From Sulfurimicrobium sp964552675 (GTDB lineage: Bacteria > Pseudomonadota > Gammaproteobacteria > Burkholderiales > Sulfuricellaceae): a stretch of DNA of 64,000 bases. The notes under the pieces were generated by a model, which made no database searches, was not told the origin of the DNA, and was given only the letters and a program-made list of their open reading frames with translations. The first letter of the stretch is position 1. Every line of letters starts with the position of its first letter. The position numbers and the translations under genes were made by a program. Below are positions 25,443 to 34,808 of the stretch, piece by piece. The stretch covers positions 1 to 64,000 of the forward strand of contig CAZKHJ010000013.1 of assembly GCA_964552675.1 (NCBI GenBank), given 5' to 3'.

Positions 25443-25771
25443 TCATTTGAAGGGAAGTCTACGACCGTAGCGGTGAGAGGATTGAATCAAGCCCTGGTCT
25501 TGGCATCGTTTTAGCTATGCCAGACATTTGGCGGAAAGTCCGCTCCGTTATCGCGCGCCAAATTTAAATTTGACCAGTATTGGTCAGAACGGCGAGTCAG
25601 TCAGAAAGCGGAGACAAATTCATTCCAGTTCTCAATTTCATCAAGTCGGGCGCGCCAATTATTATGATGTTATAGAAGTATTCGCTAACATTATTGGCCA
25701 TAAAACGTCACAAAACGCGGTGGCGCGTCACAGTGTTTTACCAGGAATCCGCCCTCTTTGGCAGCCTGGCT
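25443..25771. other. Right boundary of the island: no intact gene
   Basis: This stretch holds AAATTTAAATTT (25560-25571) joined to a dyad TGACCA-GTAT-TGGTCA (25571-25586), which looks like a regulator site without a gene. It also holds TCGGGCGCGCCAAT (25646-25659), which repeats the tRNA-Arg 3' end with one inserted C. Short open frames here have no ribosome-binding site and no recognisable product. Core genes resume at 25772. Confidence 0.5.
25646..25659. repeat. Candidate right attachment site
   Basis: TCGGG-C-GCGCCAAT equals the tRNA-Arg 3' terminal sequence at 7109-7121 plus one C, in the same orientation. Its position between the last island gene and the first core gene fits the far end of an 18.5-kb insertion. 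Confidence 0.35.
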
Positions 25772-26875
25772 TTATTGCTGTTCCAGCCTGCGCCTGATCA
25801 CCGCATTGAAGGGTTCGATCCACTCCGGCGCAAACTGCCTGTCACAGGCGTTGACTTCCGCAATCGCACGCAAAATCGAGCTCTTATGGCCGCGCGCGCT
25901 GTGCTTGAGGGTGACTGCTTCAATGGCATCGGCAATGGCAAGAATCTTGGCGCCGGCGCAGATTTCCTCGCCTTTCATGGCATTGGGGTAACCTGCACCA
26001 TCGGGCATTTCATGGTGCTGCTGCACCATTTCGGCTGCTGGCTGCCAGCCATCCATGCGCTCCAGCAGGCCGGCCCCGTAGGCGGGGTGCACGCGCATGA
26101 GTTCGCGCTCCCTGTCGTCCAGTTTGCCCACCTTGAGCCATAGCGTTTCCGGCAGGAACATCATGCCTATGTCATGCATGTACACCGCGGCTTCGAGTTG
26201 CCGTGCATCTACCGGAGAACCGGCTTCCTGATTGGCTTGTGATACCAGTTCCAGGATGCGTTCGGTACGTCCGCCGAACAGCGGCGAACGCGCCTCGAAC
26301 TGCAACGCCAGACGGCGAAAAAACTGCAGGTCTGTCATGCGGCCCTGATCTTCTTCAGGCACAGGGGCGCTGACCTCGACCGGTTTCAGCGCTGCCTGCG
26401 GGCTGAAACCAGTGACGGATTTCACTACCTGCGTAGCGATGCGATCAAGATCGCTCTGGCTTGCCTCGCACAACTGCTCCAATCCTTCCACCAGCACGAC
26501 CAGCTTGAGATGGCTGGCGGATTTACCCGCCAGCAGTGCCTCGGTAGCGAGTTCGAGACGGTCCACCGCCAGCAGGATCACCTCCCCCATCAAGCGGGTA
26601 TAGCGCAGCTCCCCCGAACGCAGGCGGGTTAGCAGGGATTCGATCGGGTGTGCGATCTGGGTGGCAAATTCAATATTGCAGAGGGCGGCATCACCCTTGA
26701 TGTTGTGCAGGGAGCGGAACAGGTCGGCGATGACTACCCGGTCCTTGGGGGCGGTGGCCAGTTTGGCCATGTCACGCTCGATCAGGGGCGCGCGATCCAG
26801 CAGGGATTCGGCGAATTCCCCCAAGGCTTCACGGTTTTTGATTCTGGGATTGCTGAGTACCTGCACGTTTGCCAT
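25772..26875 (-). CDS. HPt-like and HD-GYP domain signalling protein
   Basis: 367 aa, ATG 26875 after AAGGAAAAAAC. Residues about 30-110 form a histidine phosphotransfer-like helical domain with SLHNIKGDA (H-x-x-K-G). The C-terminal half is an HD-GYP domain: YMHDIG (metal-binding HD), HPAYGAGLL and HHEMPDGAGYP, which keeps the GYP motif. HD-GYP enzymes hydrolyse cyclic di-GMP. Fusion to HPt suggests control by a phosphorelay. It is a single gene, divergent from the MBL-fold gene. Confidence 0.85.
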   Translation of the reverse strand: MANVQVLSNPRIKNREALGEFAESLLDRAPLIERDMAKLATAPKDRVVIADLFRSLHNIKGDAALCNIEFATQIAHPIESLLTRLRSGELRYTRLMGEVILLAVDRLELATEALLAGKSASHLKLVVLVEGLEQLCEASQSDLDRIATQVVKSVTGFSPQAALKPVEVSAPVPEEDQGRMTDLQFFRRLALQFEARSPLFGGRTERILELVSQANQEAGSPVDARQLEAAVYMHDIGMMFLPETLWLKVGKLDDRERELMRVHPAYGAGLLERMDGWQPAAEMVQQHHEMPDGAGYPNAMKGEEICAGAKILAIADAIEAVTLKHSARGHKSSILRAIAEVNACDRQFAPEWIEPFNAVIRRRLEQQ

Positions 26876-27000
26876 GTTTTTTCCTTGTTGTTATTGCTGC
26901 ATGGAACATAACTTTGAACTGCTACGAGCTTGCGGTCAACATGGACAGGAGCGGCCTCTTTTGATAGTTTGGGGCGCATCTGAATCAACGAATCCGGATC

Positions 27001-27951
27001 ATGCACATCCCCCCTTTTCAGGATTTCGAACACGGCATTACGGCCATTGATTCCCGTTTCGTCCGCCCCGGCCTGGCTGCGATCCATCTGCTGGTGGAAC
27101 AAGGCCATGCCGCCATCATCGATACCGGCACCAACTTCTCAGTACCCTGCGTGCTGGAAATCCTGCACGACAAGGGACTCGCGCCGCAGAGCGTCACCTA
27201 CGTGATCGTGACCCACGTCCACCTCGATCATGCCGGTGGCGCCGGCCGGATGATGCAGCTGTTTCCCAATGCCCGGCTGGTGGTCCATCCGCGTGGCGCG
27301 CGTCACATGATTGATCCGGCCAGACTGGTAGCCGGGGCAGCGGCCGTGTATGGCGAAGCGGCAGTCAAAAAAACCTATGGCGAAATCATCCCGGTTCCTG
27401 CCGGGCGAGTGATCGAAGCGCCGGATAATTTCGAACTTCCGCTCCAGGGGCGAAAGTTGCGCTTTCTCGACACGCCCGGCCATGCGCGCCATCATTTCTG
27501 CATCTGGGATGAAACCAGCCGTTCCGTCTTCACCGGCGATACCTTCGGCATTTCCTACCGGGAATTCGACGTGGCGGGCCGCGAATTCATCTTTCCCACC
27601 TGCACGCCGGTACAGTTCGAACCCGAGGCGGCGCATGCTTCAATCGAGCGCATCATGGCGCTCCAGCCGGAGCAGGCCTATCTCACCCATTACGGCCGGA
27701 TTACCCAGCTCAACCGGCTGGCCAATGACCTGCACCAGATGCTGGATGCCTTTGTCACGCTGGGAATGCAATGCCGCGATGCCGGCGGACAGCGGCACGA
27801 ACGGCTCAAGGCCGGGGTGGAGGAAATCATGCTGCGCGCCTTGCTGGCGCATGGCTGCCAACTGCCACTGGAGGAAATCAGCCGCCTGCTGGCGATGGAT
27901 TTCGAGCTCAACGCCCAGGGGATAGGCGTCTGGCTGGATAAACTCTGCTAG
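27001..27951 (+). CDS. MBL-fold metallohydrolase
   Basis: 316 aa. The metal site T-H-V-H-L-D-H-A-G-G (about 69-78) is intact, with later ligands in DTPGHARHH and FTGDTFG. Such proteins hydrolyse thioesters, phosphodiesters or lactones; the exact substrate is not evident. The C-terminal 90 residues are helical. Its last codon shares the bases CTAG with the stop of the convergent pabB gene. Confidence 0.8.
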   Translation: MHIPPFQDFEHGITAIDSRFVRPGLAAIHLLVEQGHAAIIDTGTNFSVPCVLEILHDKGLAPQSVTYVIVTHVHLDHAGGAGRMMQLFPNARLVVHPRGARHMIDPARLVAGAAAVYGEAAVKKTYGEIIPVPAGRVIEAPDNFELPLQGRKLRFLDTPGHARHHFCIWDETSRSVFTGDTFGISYREFDVAGREFIFPTCTPVQFEPEAAHASIERIMALQPEQAYLTHYGRITQLNRLANDLHQMLDAFVTLGMQCRDAGGQRHERLKAGVEEIMLRALLAHGCQLPLEEISRLLAMDFELNAQGIGVWLDKLC

Positions 27952-29276
27952 CCTGAGGTATGGCCCAGCGCCCGCAGCAATCCCTTGGCCTTGGCACGGG
28001 TTTCTGCCAATTCTCGTTCCGGGACGGAATCGGCCACGATACCTGCGCCCGCCTTGAAACTAAGCAGTTCCCCCCGAAGCATGAAGGTGCGGATCAGGAT
28101 GTTCAGGTCCATGCCGCCATCGTGATTGAGATAGCCCATGCTGCCGGTATAGGCGCCGCGTGGGCTGGCTTCCAGTTCCGCGATGATCTGCATGGTGCGC
28201 ACCTTGGGGCAGCCGGTGATGGTGCCGCCGGGGAACAGGGCACGCAGCATCTGCCCTGGCGTCGTGCCCGGCCGCAATCGCCCGCGCACACCGGATTCGA
28301 TATGGTGGACATGGGCGTAGCTGGCAAGCGCCATCAGTTCATCCACCCGCACGCTGCCGGGCTGACAGATACGCCCCAGGTCATTGCGTTCAAGGTCCAC
28401 CAGCATGATATGTTCGGCACGTTCCTTGGCGCTGGAAATCAGTGCCCGGCGCAGGCTGGCATCCTCTTCCGGCGACGCGGCACGCGGATGGGTGCCCGCG
28501 ATCGGGCGGGTCTCGATCACGCCTTCATGCACTTGTGCCAGCCTTTCCGGGGAAGAACTGATGAGCTGGCAGGAACCGAAGTCGGCGATGCCGGCAAAGG
28601 GCGCCGGGTTGCGTTCCCGCAATACGGCATAAAGTTCCGCCGCGCTCCCGCGCTGCAATTGCGCCTGCCAGCGGCGCGCCAGATTGACCTGGAACACATC
28701 GCCGTCGCGAATGTACTGCTTGATGCGGGCAACGCCATCGAGAAACAGCTGTGGATCCTCTTCCATCAGACCTGCTACAGCGATTTCGCCTGAAACGAAA
28801 GGCTGCGCGGCGGCAAGGTCATGCTCCATCTCGGCCAGACAGGCTTCGAACCCCGCCTCAGCCATGCACCAGCCCTGTTTTTTTTCACGATCCACCAGAA
28901 CGGCAGCGGGAATGCGTGTCAGCCAGGCAAGCGGAAAGCCGTCACAATACGTGCTGGCGCTTACCGAGGGTTCGAGTTCGTGCAACAGCTCGTAGCCACA
29001 ATACAGGAACCAGCCGCCACGGAACGGCAGTCCGGCTGCCGGCTCGTCTGCGCCGACATGGGCAGCAGCATCGCCCCACAGACGGTCCAGCAAGGGGATG
29101 AATGGCGTTTCGGCGTCAAGGTCAAAAACAGGATATTGCTGCTGCGGAAAGGCGAACAGGATATCCCAGCGGCCGGAGCCGCCGAGACTTTGCAACAGAT
29201 AGGGGTAGCGCTGGGGCTGCCGGGCATGCAGCGCCAACAGGTCGGGCAGCACACCGGATAAAGCGATGGCCGGCAT
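27948..29276 (-). CDS. pabB: Aminodeoxychorismate synthase component I
   Basis: 442 aa, typical for PabB. It makes 4-amino-4-deoxychorismate from chorismate for folate synthesis. The N-terminal subdomain has FRGGWFLYCGYEL. The chorismate-binding half contains DVFQVNLARRW, SSPERL, ETRPIAGTHPR (the PIAGT motif marks PabB rather than TrpE), MLVDLERNDLGR and FPGGTITGCPK. It is last in the fatty acid gene row, 24 bases after fabF, and ends convergent with the MBL gene. A PabA glutaminase is not in the window. Confidence 0.9.
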   Translation of the reverse strand: MPAIALSGVLPDLLALHARQPQRYPYLLQSLGGSGRWDILFAFPQQQYPVFDLDAETPFIPLLDRLWGDAAAHVGADEPAAGLPFRGGWFLYCGYELLHELEPSVSASTYCDGFPLAWLTRIPAAVLVDREKKQGWCMAEAGFEACLAEMEHDLAAAQPFVSGEIAVAGLMEEDPQLFLDGVARIKQYIRDGDVFQVNLARRWQAQLQRGSAAELYAVLRERNPAPFAGIADFGSCQLISSSPERLAQVHEGVIETRPIAGTHPRAASPEEDASLRRALISSAKERAEHIMLVDLERNDLGRICQPGSVRVDELMALASYAHVHHIESGVRGRLRPGTTPGQMLRALFPGGTITGCPKVRTMQIIAELEASPRGAYTGSMGYLNHDGGMDLNILIRTFMLRGELLSFKAGAGIVADSVPERELAETRAKAKGLLRALGHTSG

Positions 29277-29300
29277 ACTTACCGCCCGCGAAGGAGAAGT

Positions 29301-30533
29301 TTAAACGCGCCGGAACACCAGCGAGCCGTTGGTGCCGCCAAAGCCGAAATTGTTCTTCAGCGCCACGTCGATCTTCATTTCCCGCGCGGTATTGGCGCAA
29401 TAGTCCAGGTCGCACTCGGGATCCTGCTCGAAGATGTTGATGGTAGGCGGAGAAATCTGGTTATGCACCGCGAGCGTGGTCAGCACCGATTCCAGACCGC
29501 CTGCGCCGCCCAACAAGTGACCGGTCATGGACTTGGTGGAATTGACCACCAGCTTGCGCGCCGCATCGCCAAAGGCCAGCTTGATGGCCTCGGTCTCGTT
29601 CTTGTCGCCCAGCGGCGTGGACGTACCGTGGGCATTGATATACTGGATTTCGTCTGGATTGACGCCGGCATCGCGCAAGGCATTGGCCATGGAACGTCTG
29701 GGCCCGTCGGTATCCGGTGCCGTCATGTGGTAGGCATCACCACTCATGCCAAAACCGGCCAGTTCCGCGTAAATCTTTGCCCCGCGCGCCTTGGCGTGTT
29801 CGTACTCTTCCAGCACCATCACCCCGGCACCCTCGCCCAGCACGAAGCCGTCGCGTCCCTTGTCCCAGGGGCGGCTTGCGGTGGCGGGATCCTCATTGCG
29901 CGAGGACAGGGCCTTGGCGGAAGCAAAGCCGCCAATCGCCAGGGGCGATACGGTCGATTCGGCGCCACCGCACACCATCACGTCCGCATCGCCATAGGCA
30001 ATGGTGCGGGCGCTCATGCCAATCGCGTGCAAACCGGTGGTACAGGCAGTCACCACGGCAAGGTTGGGACCCTTGAGGCCAAACATGATCGACAGGTTGC
30101 CCGAGATCATGTTGATGATGGTGCCTGGAATGAAGAATGGCGAGATCTTGCGCGGCCCGCTTTCCAGATAGGTGGTGTGGGTATCCTCGATCATCGGCAG
30201 GCCGCCAATGCCGGAGCCGATATTGACGCCGATGCGGTCGGCATTCTCTGGCGTCACTTCCAGGCCGGAGTCCTTGAAGGCCTCAATCCCCGCCACCATG
30301 CCGTAATGGATGAAGACATCCATGCGGCGCGCTTCCTTGGCGGAAAGATATTGCGTAACGTCGAAGCCCTTTACTTCACCGGCAATCTGGGAAGCGAAAG
30401 CGGATGCATCGAAACGGGTTATCCGGGTAATCCCCGATTTGCCGGCGACAATACTGGACCACGTCTCTCCGACACCGATACCGACCGGGGAAATTGCCCC
30501 CAGACCGGTAATCACAACTCTGCGTTTAGCCAA
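29301..30533 (-). CDS. fabF: 3-oxoacyl-ACP synthase II
   Basis: 410 aa if translation starts at TTG 30533 (GGAG five bases upstream), giving the usual (M)AKRRVVITGLG N-terminus. A longer frame from TTG 30557 has no better signal. The catalytic triad is present: Cys164 in VTACTTG, and histidines in NAHGTSTP and KSMTGHLLG. It elongates acyl-ACP in type II fatty acid synthesis and has the temperature-responsive KAS II role. It follows acpP directly, so both are in one operon. Confidence 0.93.
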   Translation of the reverse strand: MAKRRVVITGLGAISPVGIGVGETWSSIVAGKSGITRITRFDASAFASQIAGEVKGFDVTQYLSAKEARRMDVFIHYGMVAGIEAFKDSGLEVTPENADRIGVNIGSGIGGLPMIEDTHTTYLESGPRKISPFFIPGTIINMISGNLSIMFGLKGPNLAVVTACTTGLHAIGMSARTIAYGDADVMVCGGAESTVSPLAIGGFASAKALSSRNEDPATASRPWDKGRDGFVLGEGAGVMVLEEYEHAKARGAKIYAELAGFGMSGDAYHMTAPDTDGPRRSMANALRDAGVNPDEIQYINAHGTSTPLGDKNETEAIKLAFGDAARKLVVNSTKSMTGHLLGGAGGLESVLTTLAVHNQISPPTINIFEQDPECDLDYCANTAREMKIDVALKNNFGFGGTNGSLVFRRV

Positions 30534-30565
30534 GGCGACTCCGTTACTGCGATTCAAACAGGAAA

Positions 30566-30802
30566 TTACTTCGGATGGGCGTTGATGTAGTCAACAGCCT
30601 GTTTGACGGTAGTGATTTTCTCAGCTTCCTCGTCGGGAATTTCGCAGTCGAATTCTTCTTCCAGCGCCATCACCAGTTCCACGGTATCGAGGGAGTCCGC
30701 ACCCAGATCGTCCACGAAGGAGGACTCGATCTTGACTTCGGCTTCGTTCACGCCCAGCTGCTCGGCCACAATTTTCTTAACACGTGCTTCGATGTCGCTC
30801 AT
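30566..30802 (-). CDS. acpP: Acyl carrier protein
   Basis: 78 aa, acidic. The phosphopantetheine attachment serine is Ser37 in GADSLDTVELVMALEEEF. Strong ribosome-binding site GAGGAAAAGAAG before ATG 30802. It carries growing acyl chains for the Fab enzymes encoded around it. About 90 bases separate it from fabG, enough for its own promoter, which would fit the usual high expression. Confidence 0.95.
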   Translation of the reverse strand: MSDIEARVKKIVAEQLGVNEAEVKIESSFVDDLGADSLDTVELVMALEEEFDCEIPDEEAEKITTVKQAVDYINAHPK

Positions 30803-30895
30803 CTTCTTTTCCTCTTCGTTTATTGTGTTGCTTGCAAAAAATTCGCGGTATTTTACCAGAGTTTCCCCGTCGCTCCAATGACGTAAAAACCCCTT

Positions 30896-31636
30896 TTAAT
30901 CCATATACATGCCGCCATTGACATGCAGGGTGGTGCCGGTGACATAACCTGCCTGCGGTGAGGCCAGGAAGGTTACGGCTGCGGCAATGTCCTCCACCTG
31001 CCCCAGGCGCCCCAAGGGAATATGCGCCAGCAGGCCATTGCGTTGCTCCTCGGACAGGGCGCGCGTCATGTCGGTATCAATGAAACCCGGCGCCACGCAG
31101 TTGACGGTGATGTTGCGGCTGCCCACCTCGCGCGCCAGCGACTTGGAAAAGCCGATGATGCCCGCCTTGGCCGCGGCATAGTTGGTCTGGCCGGCATTGC
31201 CCATGGTACCGACCACCGAGGCGATGCTGATGATACGCCCATAGCGTGCCTTCATCATGGCGCGCAGCACTGCCTGGCTCAGGCGGAACACCGATTTGAG
31301 GTTGGTTTCCATGATCGCATCCCACTCTTCCTCCTTCATGCGCATCAGGAGATTATCGCGGGTAATGCCGGCATTGTTGACCAGGATGGCAACATCGCCG
31401 AACTGCTTCTGGATGGCTTCCAGCACGGCACCGACCTGCGCCTTGTCGTTCACGTCCAGCGCAAACCCGGCGCCCTTGACACCGGCCTCCTGCAGATAGG
31501 CTGTGATCTTATCCGCACCGCTCTGGCTGGTGGCGGTGCCGATCACGGTCGCGCCACTTTTACCCAGATCGAGTGCCACCGCCTGACCAATTCCGCGACT
31601 GGCACCAGTTACCAGCGCCACTTGTCCTTCCAGCAT
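30896..31636 (-). CDS. fabG: 3-oxoacyl-ACP reductase
   Basis: 246 aa from ATG 31636, six bases after GGGGGA; ATG 31642 overlaps the fabD stop and is possible. It is a short-chain dehydrogenase with TGASRGIG (NADPH loop), NNAGITRDN, a catalytic serine in SIASVVG and the YAAAK box (Tyr and Lys). It reduces 3-oxoacyl-ACP in each elongation round. It is coupled to fabD by near-overlap. Confidence 0.94.
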   Translation of the reverse strand: MLEGQVALVTGASRGIGQAVALDLGKSGATVIGTATSQSGADKITAYLQEAGVKGAGFALDVNDKAQVGAVLEAIQKQFGDVAILVNNAGITRDNLLMRMKEEEWDAIMETNLKSVFRLSQAVLRAMMKARYGRIISIASVVGTMGNAGQTNYAAAKAGIIGFSKSLAREVGSRNITVNCVAPGFIDTDMTRALSEEQRNGLLAHIPLGRLGQVEDIAAAVTFLASPQAGYVTGTTLHVNGGMYMD

Positions 31637-31638
31637 AT

Positions 31639-32571
31639 TCATTCCCCCAGTGATTTGACCTGTTCCAGCGCTGCCGCATCGGTCAGCGCCAGGCCCTGCA
31701 TGTCCGCCACGATGCGCTTGGCCATCCCCGCCAGCACCTTGCCCGGCCCGCATTCCGCAACGTGGGTCACGCCGGCAGCAGCCAGCGCCTGGACTGTTTC
31801 GACCCAGCGCACCGGCTGGTAAAGCTGGCGCACCAGGGCGTCCCTGATTTCTGCCTCGCCGTCATGGCTTTTCACGTCTGCGTTGTGCAGCACCGGCACG
31901 ACGGGCGCCTGCAAGCGTACCGATTGCAGATAGGCGGCCAGCTTTTCCGCTGCCGGCTTCATCAGGCTGCAATGTGATGGGACAGATACCGGCAGTGGCA
32001 GCGCGCGCTTGGCGCCCTTGGCCTTGGCCAGTTCCATGCCGCGTTCCACTGCCGCCTTGTGGCCGGCGATGACCACCTGCCCCGGCGTATTGAAATTCAC
32101 TGCTTCCACCACCTCGCCCTGTGCCGCTTCGGCACAGACTGCGCGCACGATGTCGTCATCCAGGCCAAGGATCGCCGCCATCCCGCCCACGCCTTCGGCC
32201 ACGGCCTCCTGCATCACCTGCGCGCGATAGCGCACCAGCGGCAGGGCATCGGCAAAAGACAGCGCTCCGGCTGCCACCAGCGCGGTATATTCGCCCAGGC
32301 TGTGGCCAGCCATGAATTCAGGCTGTTTGCCGCCAGACTGCTGCCAGGCGCGGTACACCGCCACGCCGGCGGCCAGCATGACGGGCTGGGTATTGACGGT
32401 CTGGTTGATTGCCTCCGCCGGGCCAGCCGTGACCATCTGCCACAAGTCCTGTTGCAGGATCGCCCCGGCTTCCTCAAAGGTTTCACGCACCACCGGCAGG
32501 GCGTCGAAACCCTGCATCATCCCGACCGACTGGGAACCCTGGCCGGGGAAAACGAATGCCATTTTCATCAT
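31639..32571 (-). CDS. fabD: Malonyl-CoA:ACP transacylase
   Basis: 310 aa. The GHSLGEY motif holds the acyl-enzyme serine (Ser91), and the N-terminal FVFPGQGSQ is characteristic. A catalytic histidine lies in VPSHCSLM. Two ATG codons at 32571 and 32568 follow AAGGATAG; either could serve. It loads malonyl groups onto ACP for FabH and FabF. It sits between fabH (17-base gap) and fabG. Confidence 0.94.
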   Translation of the reverse strand: MMKMAFVFPGQGSQSVGMMQGFDALPVVRETFEEAGAILQQDLWQMVTAGPAEAINQTVNTQPVMLAAGVAVYRAWQQSGGKQPEFMAGHSLGEYTALVAAGALSFADALPLVRYRAQVMQEAVAEGVGGMAAILGLDDDIVRAVCAEAAQGEVVEAVNFNTPGQVVIAGHKAAVERGMELAKAKGAKRALPLPVSVPSHCSLMKPAAEKLAAYLQSVRLQAPVVPVLHNADVKSHDGEAEIRDALVRQLYQPVRWVETVQALAAAGVTHVAECGPGKVLAGMAKRIVADMQGLALTDAAALEQVKSLGE

Positions 32572-32588
32572 CTATCCTTGAATGATCA

Positions 32589-33548
32589 CTACCAACGCAA
32601 CAGGACGGAGCCCCAGGTAAAGCCACCGCCCACGCCTTCCATCAGGATCGTTTCACCCGGCTTGATGCGCCCTTCGCGCACTGCCGTATCCAGCGCCAGC
32701 GGGATCGAGGCTGCGGAGGTATTGCCGTGGCGGTCCACGGTCAGCACCACATTATCCATCGACAACCCAAGTTTCTTGGCGGTCGCCTGGATGATGCGGA
32801 TGTTGGCCTGATGCGGCACCAGCCAGTTGATGTCGGATTTCTGCATGTTATTGCTGCTGAGGGTTTCTTCCACGATGGAATCCAGCACCCCCACGGCAAA
32901 CTTGAATACCGCGCCGCCATCCATCACCACGCGCGGATCGCCCTCGCGGTTCACGCCGCAACCGCCGCCATCCACTGAAAGCAGATCCTTGTAGTCGCCA
33001 TCGGCGTGCAGGTGGGTGGAGATGATGCCTTGGGTTTCGCTCGCCTGCAGGATCACCGCGCCGGCGCCATCACCGAACAGGACGCAGGTATTGCGGTCGG
33101 TCCAGTCGACGATGCGCGACATGGTTTCCGCACCGACCACCAGGGCGCATTTGGATTGCCCGCTGCGGATGAATTGATCGGCAGTGGCGAGGGCATAGAC
33201 GAAACCGCTGCACACCGCCTGAATATCAAAGGCCGGGCCGCCGCTCTTGACGCCCAGCTTGCTCTGCAGCAGGCAGGCGGTGCTGGGGAAAACCTGGTCG
33301 GGGGTGGTGGTGCCGACAATGATCAGGTCAATCTGCTGCGGGTCGATCCCGGCCGCTTCAATGGCGCGAAGGCTGGCCTGCAGGGCAAGGTCGCTGGTGG
33401 ATTCAGTGTCCGCCGCAATATGGCGCTGGTGGATCCCGGTACGGCTGACAATCCAGTCGTGCGAGGTTTCCACCATGGATTCGAGATCAAAATTGGTCAG
33501 CACTTTCTTGGGCAGATAGCTGCCGGTGCCGGTGATCCGGGAGTACAT
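32589..33548 (-). CDS. fabH: 3-oxoacyl-ACP synthase III
   Basis: 319 aa. The Cys-His-Asn triad is visible: AVCSGF (Cys113), VPHQANIRI and HGNTSAAS. It also has the C-terminal GGGFTWGS loop. It starts fatty acid synthesis by condensing acetyl-CoA with malonyl-ACP. Its start overlaps the plsX stop by one base, so the two are coupled. Confidence 0.95.
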   Translation of the reverse strand: MYSRITGTGSYLPKKVLTNFDLESMVETSHDWIVSRTGIHQRHIAADTESTSDLALQASLRAIEAAGIDPQQIDLIIVGTTTPDQVFPSTACLLQSKLGVKSGGPAFDIQAVCSGFVYALATADQFIRSGQSKCALVVGAETMSRIVDWTDRNTCVLFGDGAGAVILQASETQGIISTHLHADGDYKDLLSVDGGGCGVNREGDPRVVMDGGAVFKFAVGVLDSIVEETLSSNNMQKSDINWLVPHQANIRIIQATAKKLGLSMDNVVLTVDRHGNTSAASIPLALDTAVREGRIKPGETILMEGVGGGFTWGSVLLRW

Positions 33549-34570
33549 CAGGCTGCTCCTTGTTCTTGGTGCAACAGCGACACCTGTTCCGTGATGCGGC
33601 GCAGCACGCCATTGCGCACCTCCTCCACCGCCGCCTCGATGGCATGCTCAAAAGCAAAGATATCCGCTCCGCCATGGCTCTTCACCACGATGCCGCGCAG
33701 GCCCAGCAGGCTGGCGCCATTGTAGCGGCGGGGATCAACGCGCCGCTTGAAGGCCCGCATCACCGGCGTAGCCATCAATCCCGCCAGCTTGGTGAAAAGA
33801 TTGCGCTTGAACTCCTGCTTGAGCAGTTCGCCTATCATCTTGGCCAGGCCTTCGGAGGCTTTCAGGGCAACGTTGCCGACAAATCCATCGCATACCACCA
33901 CATCGGTCGTGCCCTTGTAGATGTCGTTGCCTTCCACGTTGCCATAAAAATTCAGGCCACTGCCGCGCAACAGTTCCGCAGCCTTTTTGACCACCTCATT
34001 GCCCTTGATGTCTTCCTCGCCGATATTGAGCAGGCCGACCGTGGGACGCTCTTTATGTTCCACGGCAGAAACCAGCATGGCGCCCATGACGCCAAACTGG
34101 AGCAGATGCTCGGCGGTGCAATCCACGTTGGCGCCCAGATCGAGCACATGGGTATGACCATTCAGGGTAGGGAGGACAGAAGCAATGGCAGGACGCTCGA
34201 TACCCGGCAGCATTTTGAGGACAAAACGGGAAATCGCCATCAGGGCGCCCGTATTGCCGGCCGACACGCAGGCATTGGCCTCACCGCTTTTGACCAGGTT
34301 GATCGCCACGCGCATCGAGGAGTCTTTCTTGCTGCGCAAGGCGAGGGCGGGAGGGTCGTCCATGGTCACCACTTCGCAGGCGTGGTGGATACGCAGACGC
34401 GAGCCGGGTTGGGCCTGACAGGCGCGCAACTCGGCTTCGATAACCTCGGAGAGGCCTACCAGGACGATATTGACTTCGGGGTCGCGGCGCAGGATTTCCA
34501 GCGCAGCGGGCACGGTAACGTGGGCGCCATGGTCGCCTCCCATGGCGTCAATCGCAACGGTAATATCCAT
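33548..34570 (-). CDS. plsX: Phosphate acyltransferase PlsX
   Basis: 340 aa. N-terminus ITVAIDAMGGDHG, then SAGNTGALMA and VVCDGFVGNVALK, all typical of PlsX. It makes acyl-phosphate from acyl-ACP for PlsY in phospholipid synthesis. The position between rpmF and fabH is the conserved bacterial order. Confidence 0.94.
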   Translation of the reverse strand: MDITVAIDAMGGDHGAHVTVPAALEILRRDPEVNIVLVGLSEVIEAELRACQAQPGSRLRIHHACEVVTMDDPPALALRSKKDSSMRVAINLVKSGEANACVSAGNTGALMAISRFVLKMLPGIERPAIASVLPTLNGHTHVLDLGANVDCTAEHLLQFGVMGAMLVSAVEHKERPTVGLLNIGEEDIKGNEVVKKAAELLRGSGLNFYGNVEGNDIYKGTTDVVVCDGFVGNVALKASEGLAKMIGELLKQEFKRNLFTKLAGLMATPVMRAFKRRVDPRRYNGASLLGLRGIVVKSHGGADIFAFEHAIEAAVEEVRNGVLRRITEQVSLLHQEQGAA

Positions 34571-34613
34571 TAGATGGCGACCGGGAATCCGGTCGCGGAT
34601 GGAGAACTACTGA

Positions 34614-34793
34614 TTATTCGCCTTTGGCGCGAGCAACTTTGCGGCCACGGTAAAAACCGCTCGGGCTCACGTGGTGACGCAGGTGCACTTCACCGGTGGT
34701 CGGCTCGACAGCCAGGGGGGGGTTGGTCAGAAAATCATGCGCACGGTGCATACCACGCTTGGAAGGGGACTTCTTGTTCTGCTGGACTGCCAT
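34614..34793 (-). CDS. rpmF: 50S ribosomal protein L32
   Basis: 59 aa, beginning MAVQQNKKSPSKRGMHRAHD and ending GRKVARAKGE. The zinc cysteines of some L32 proteins are absent, as in most proteobacterial forms. It lies between yceD (15 bases upstream) and plsX (43 bases downstream), the standard arrangement. Confidence 0.95.
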   Translation of the reverse strand: MAVQQNKKSPSKRGMHRAHDFLTNPPLAVEPTTGEVHLRHHVSPSGFYRGRKVARAKGE

Positions 34794-34808
34794 ATCAAAC
34801 TCCTTAAA

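Noticed and set aside
25528..25797. 89-codon frame at the island's right edge
   Set aside because: No ribosome-binding site, no known motif, and overlaps the end of the HD-GYP gene on the other strand.
27948..27951. CTAG shared by two convergent stop codons (MBL gene and pabB)
   Set aside because: Real but a common compact arrangement, of no special interest.
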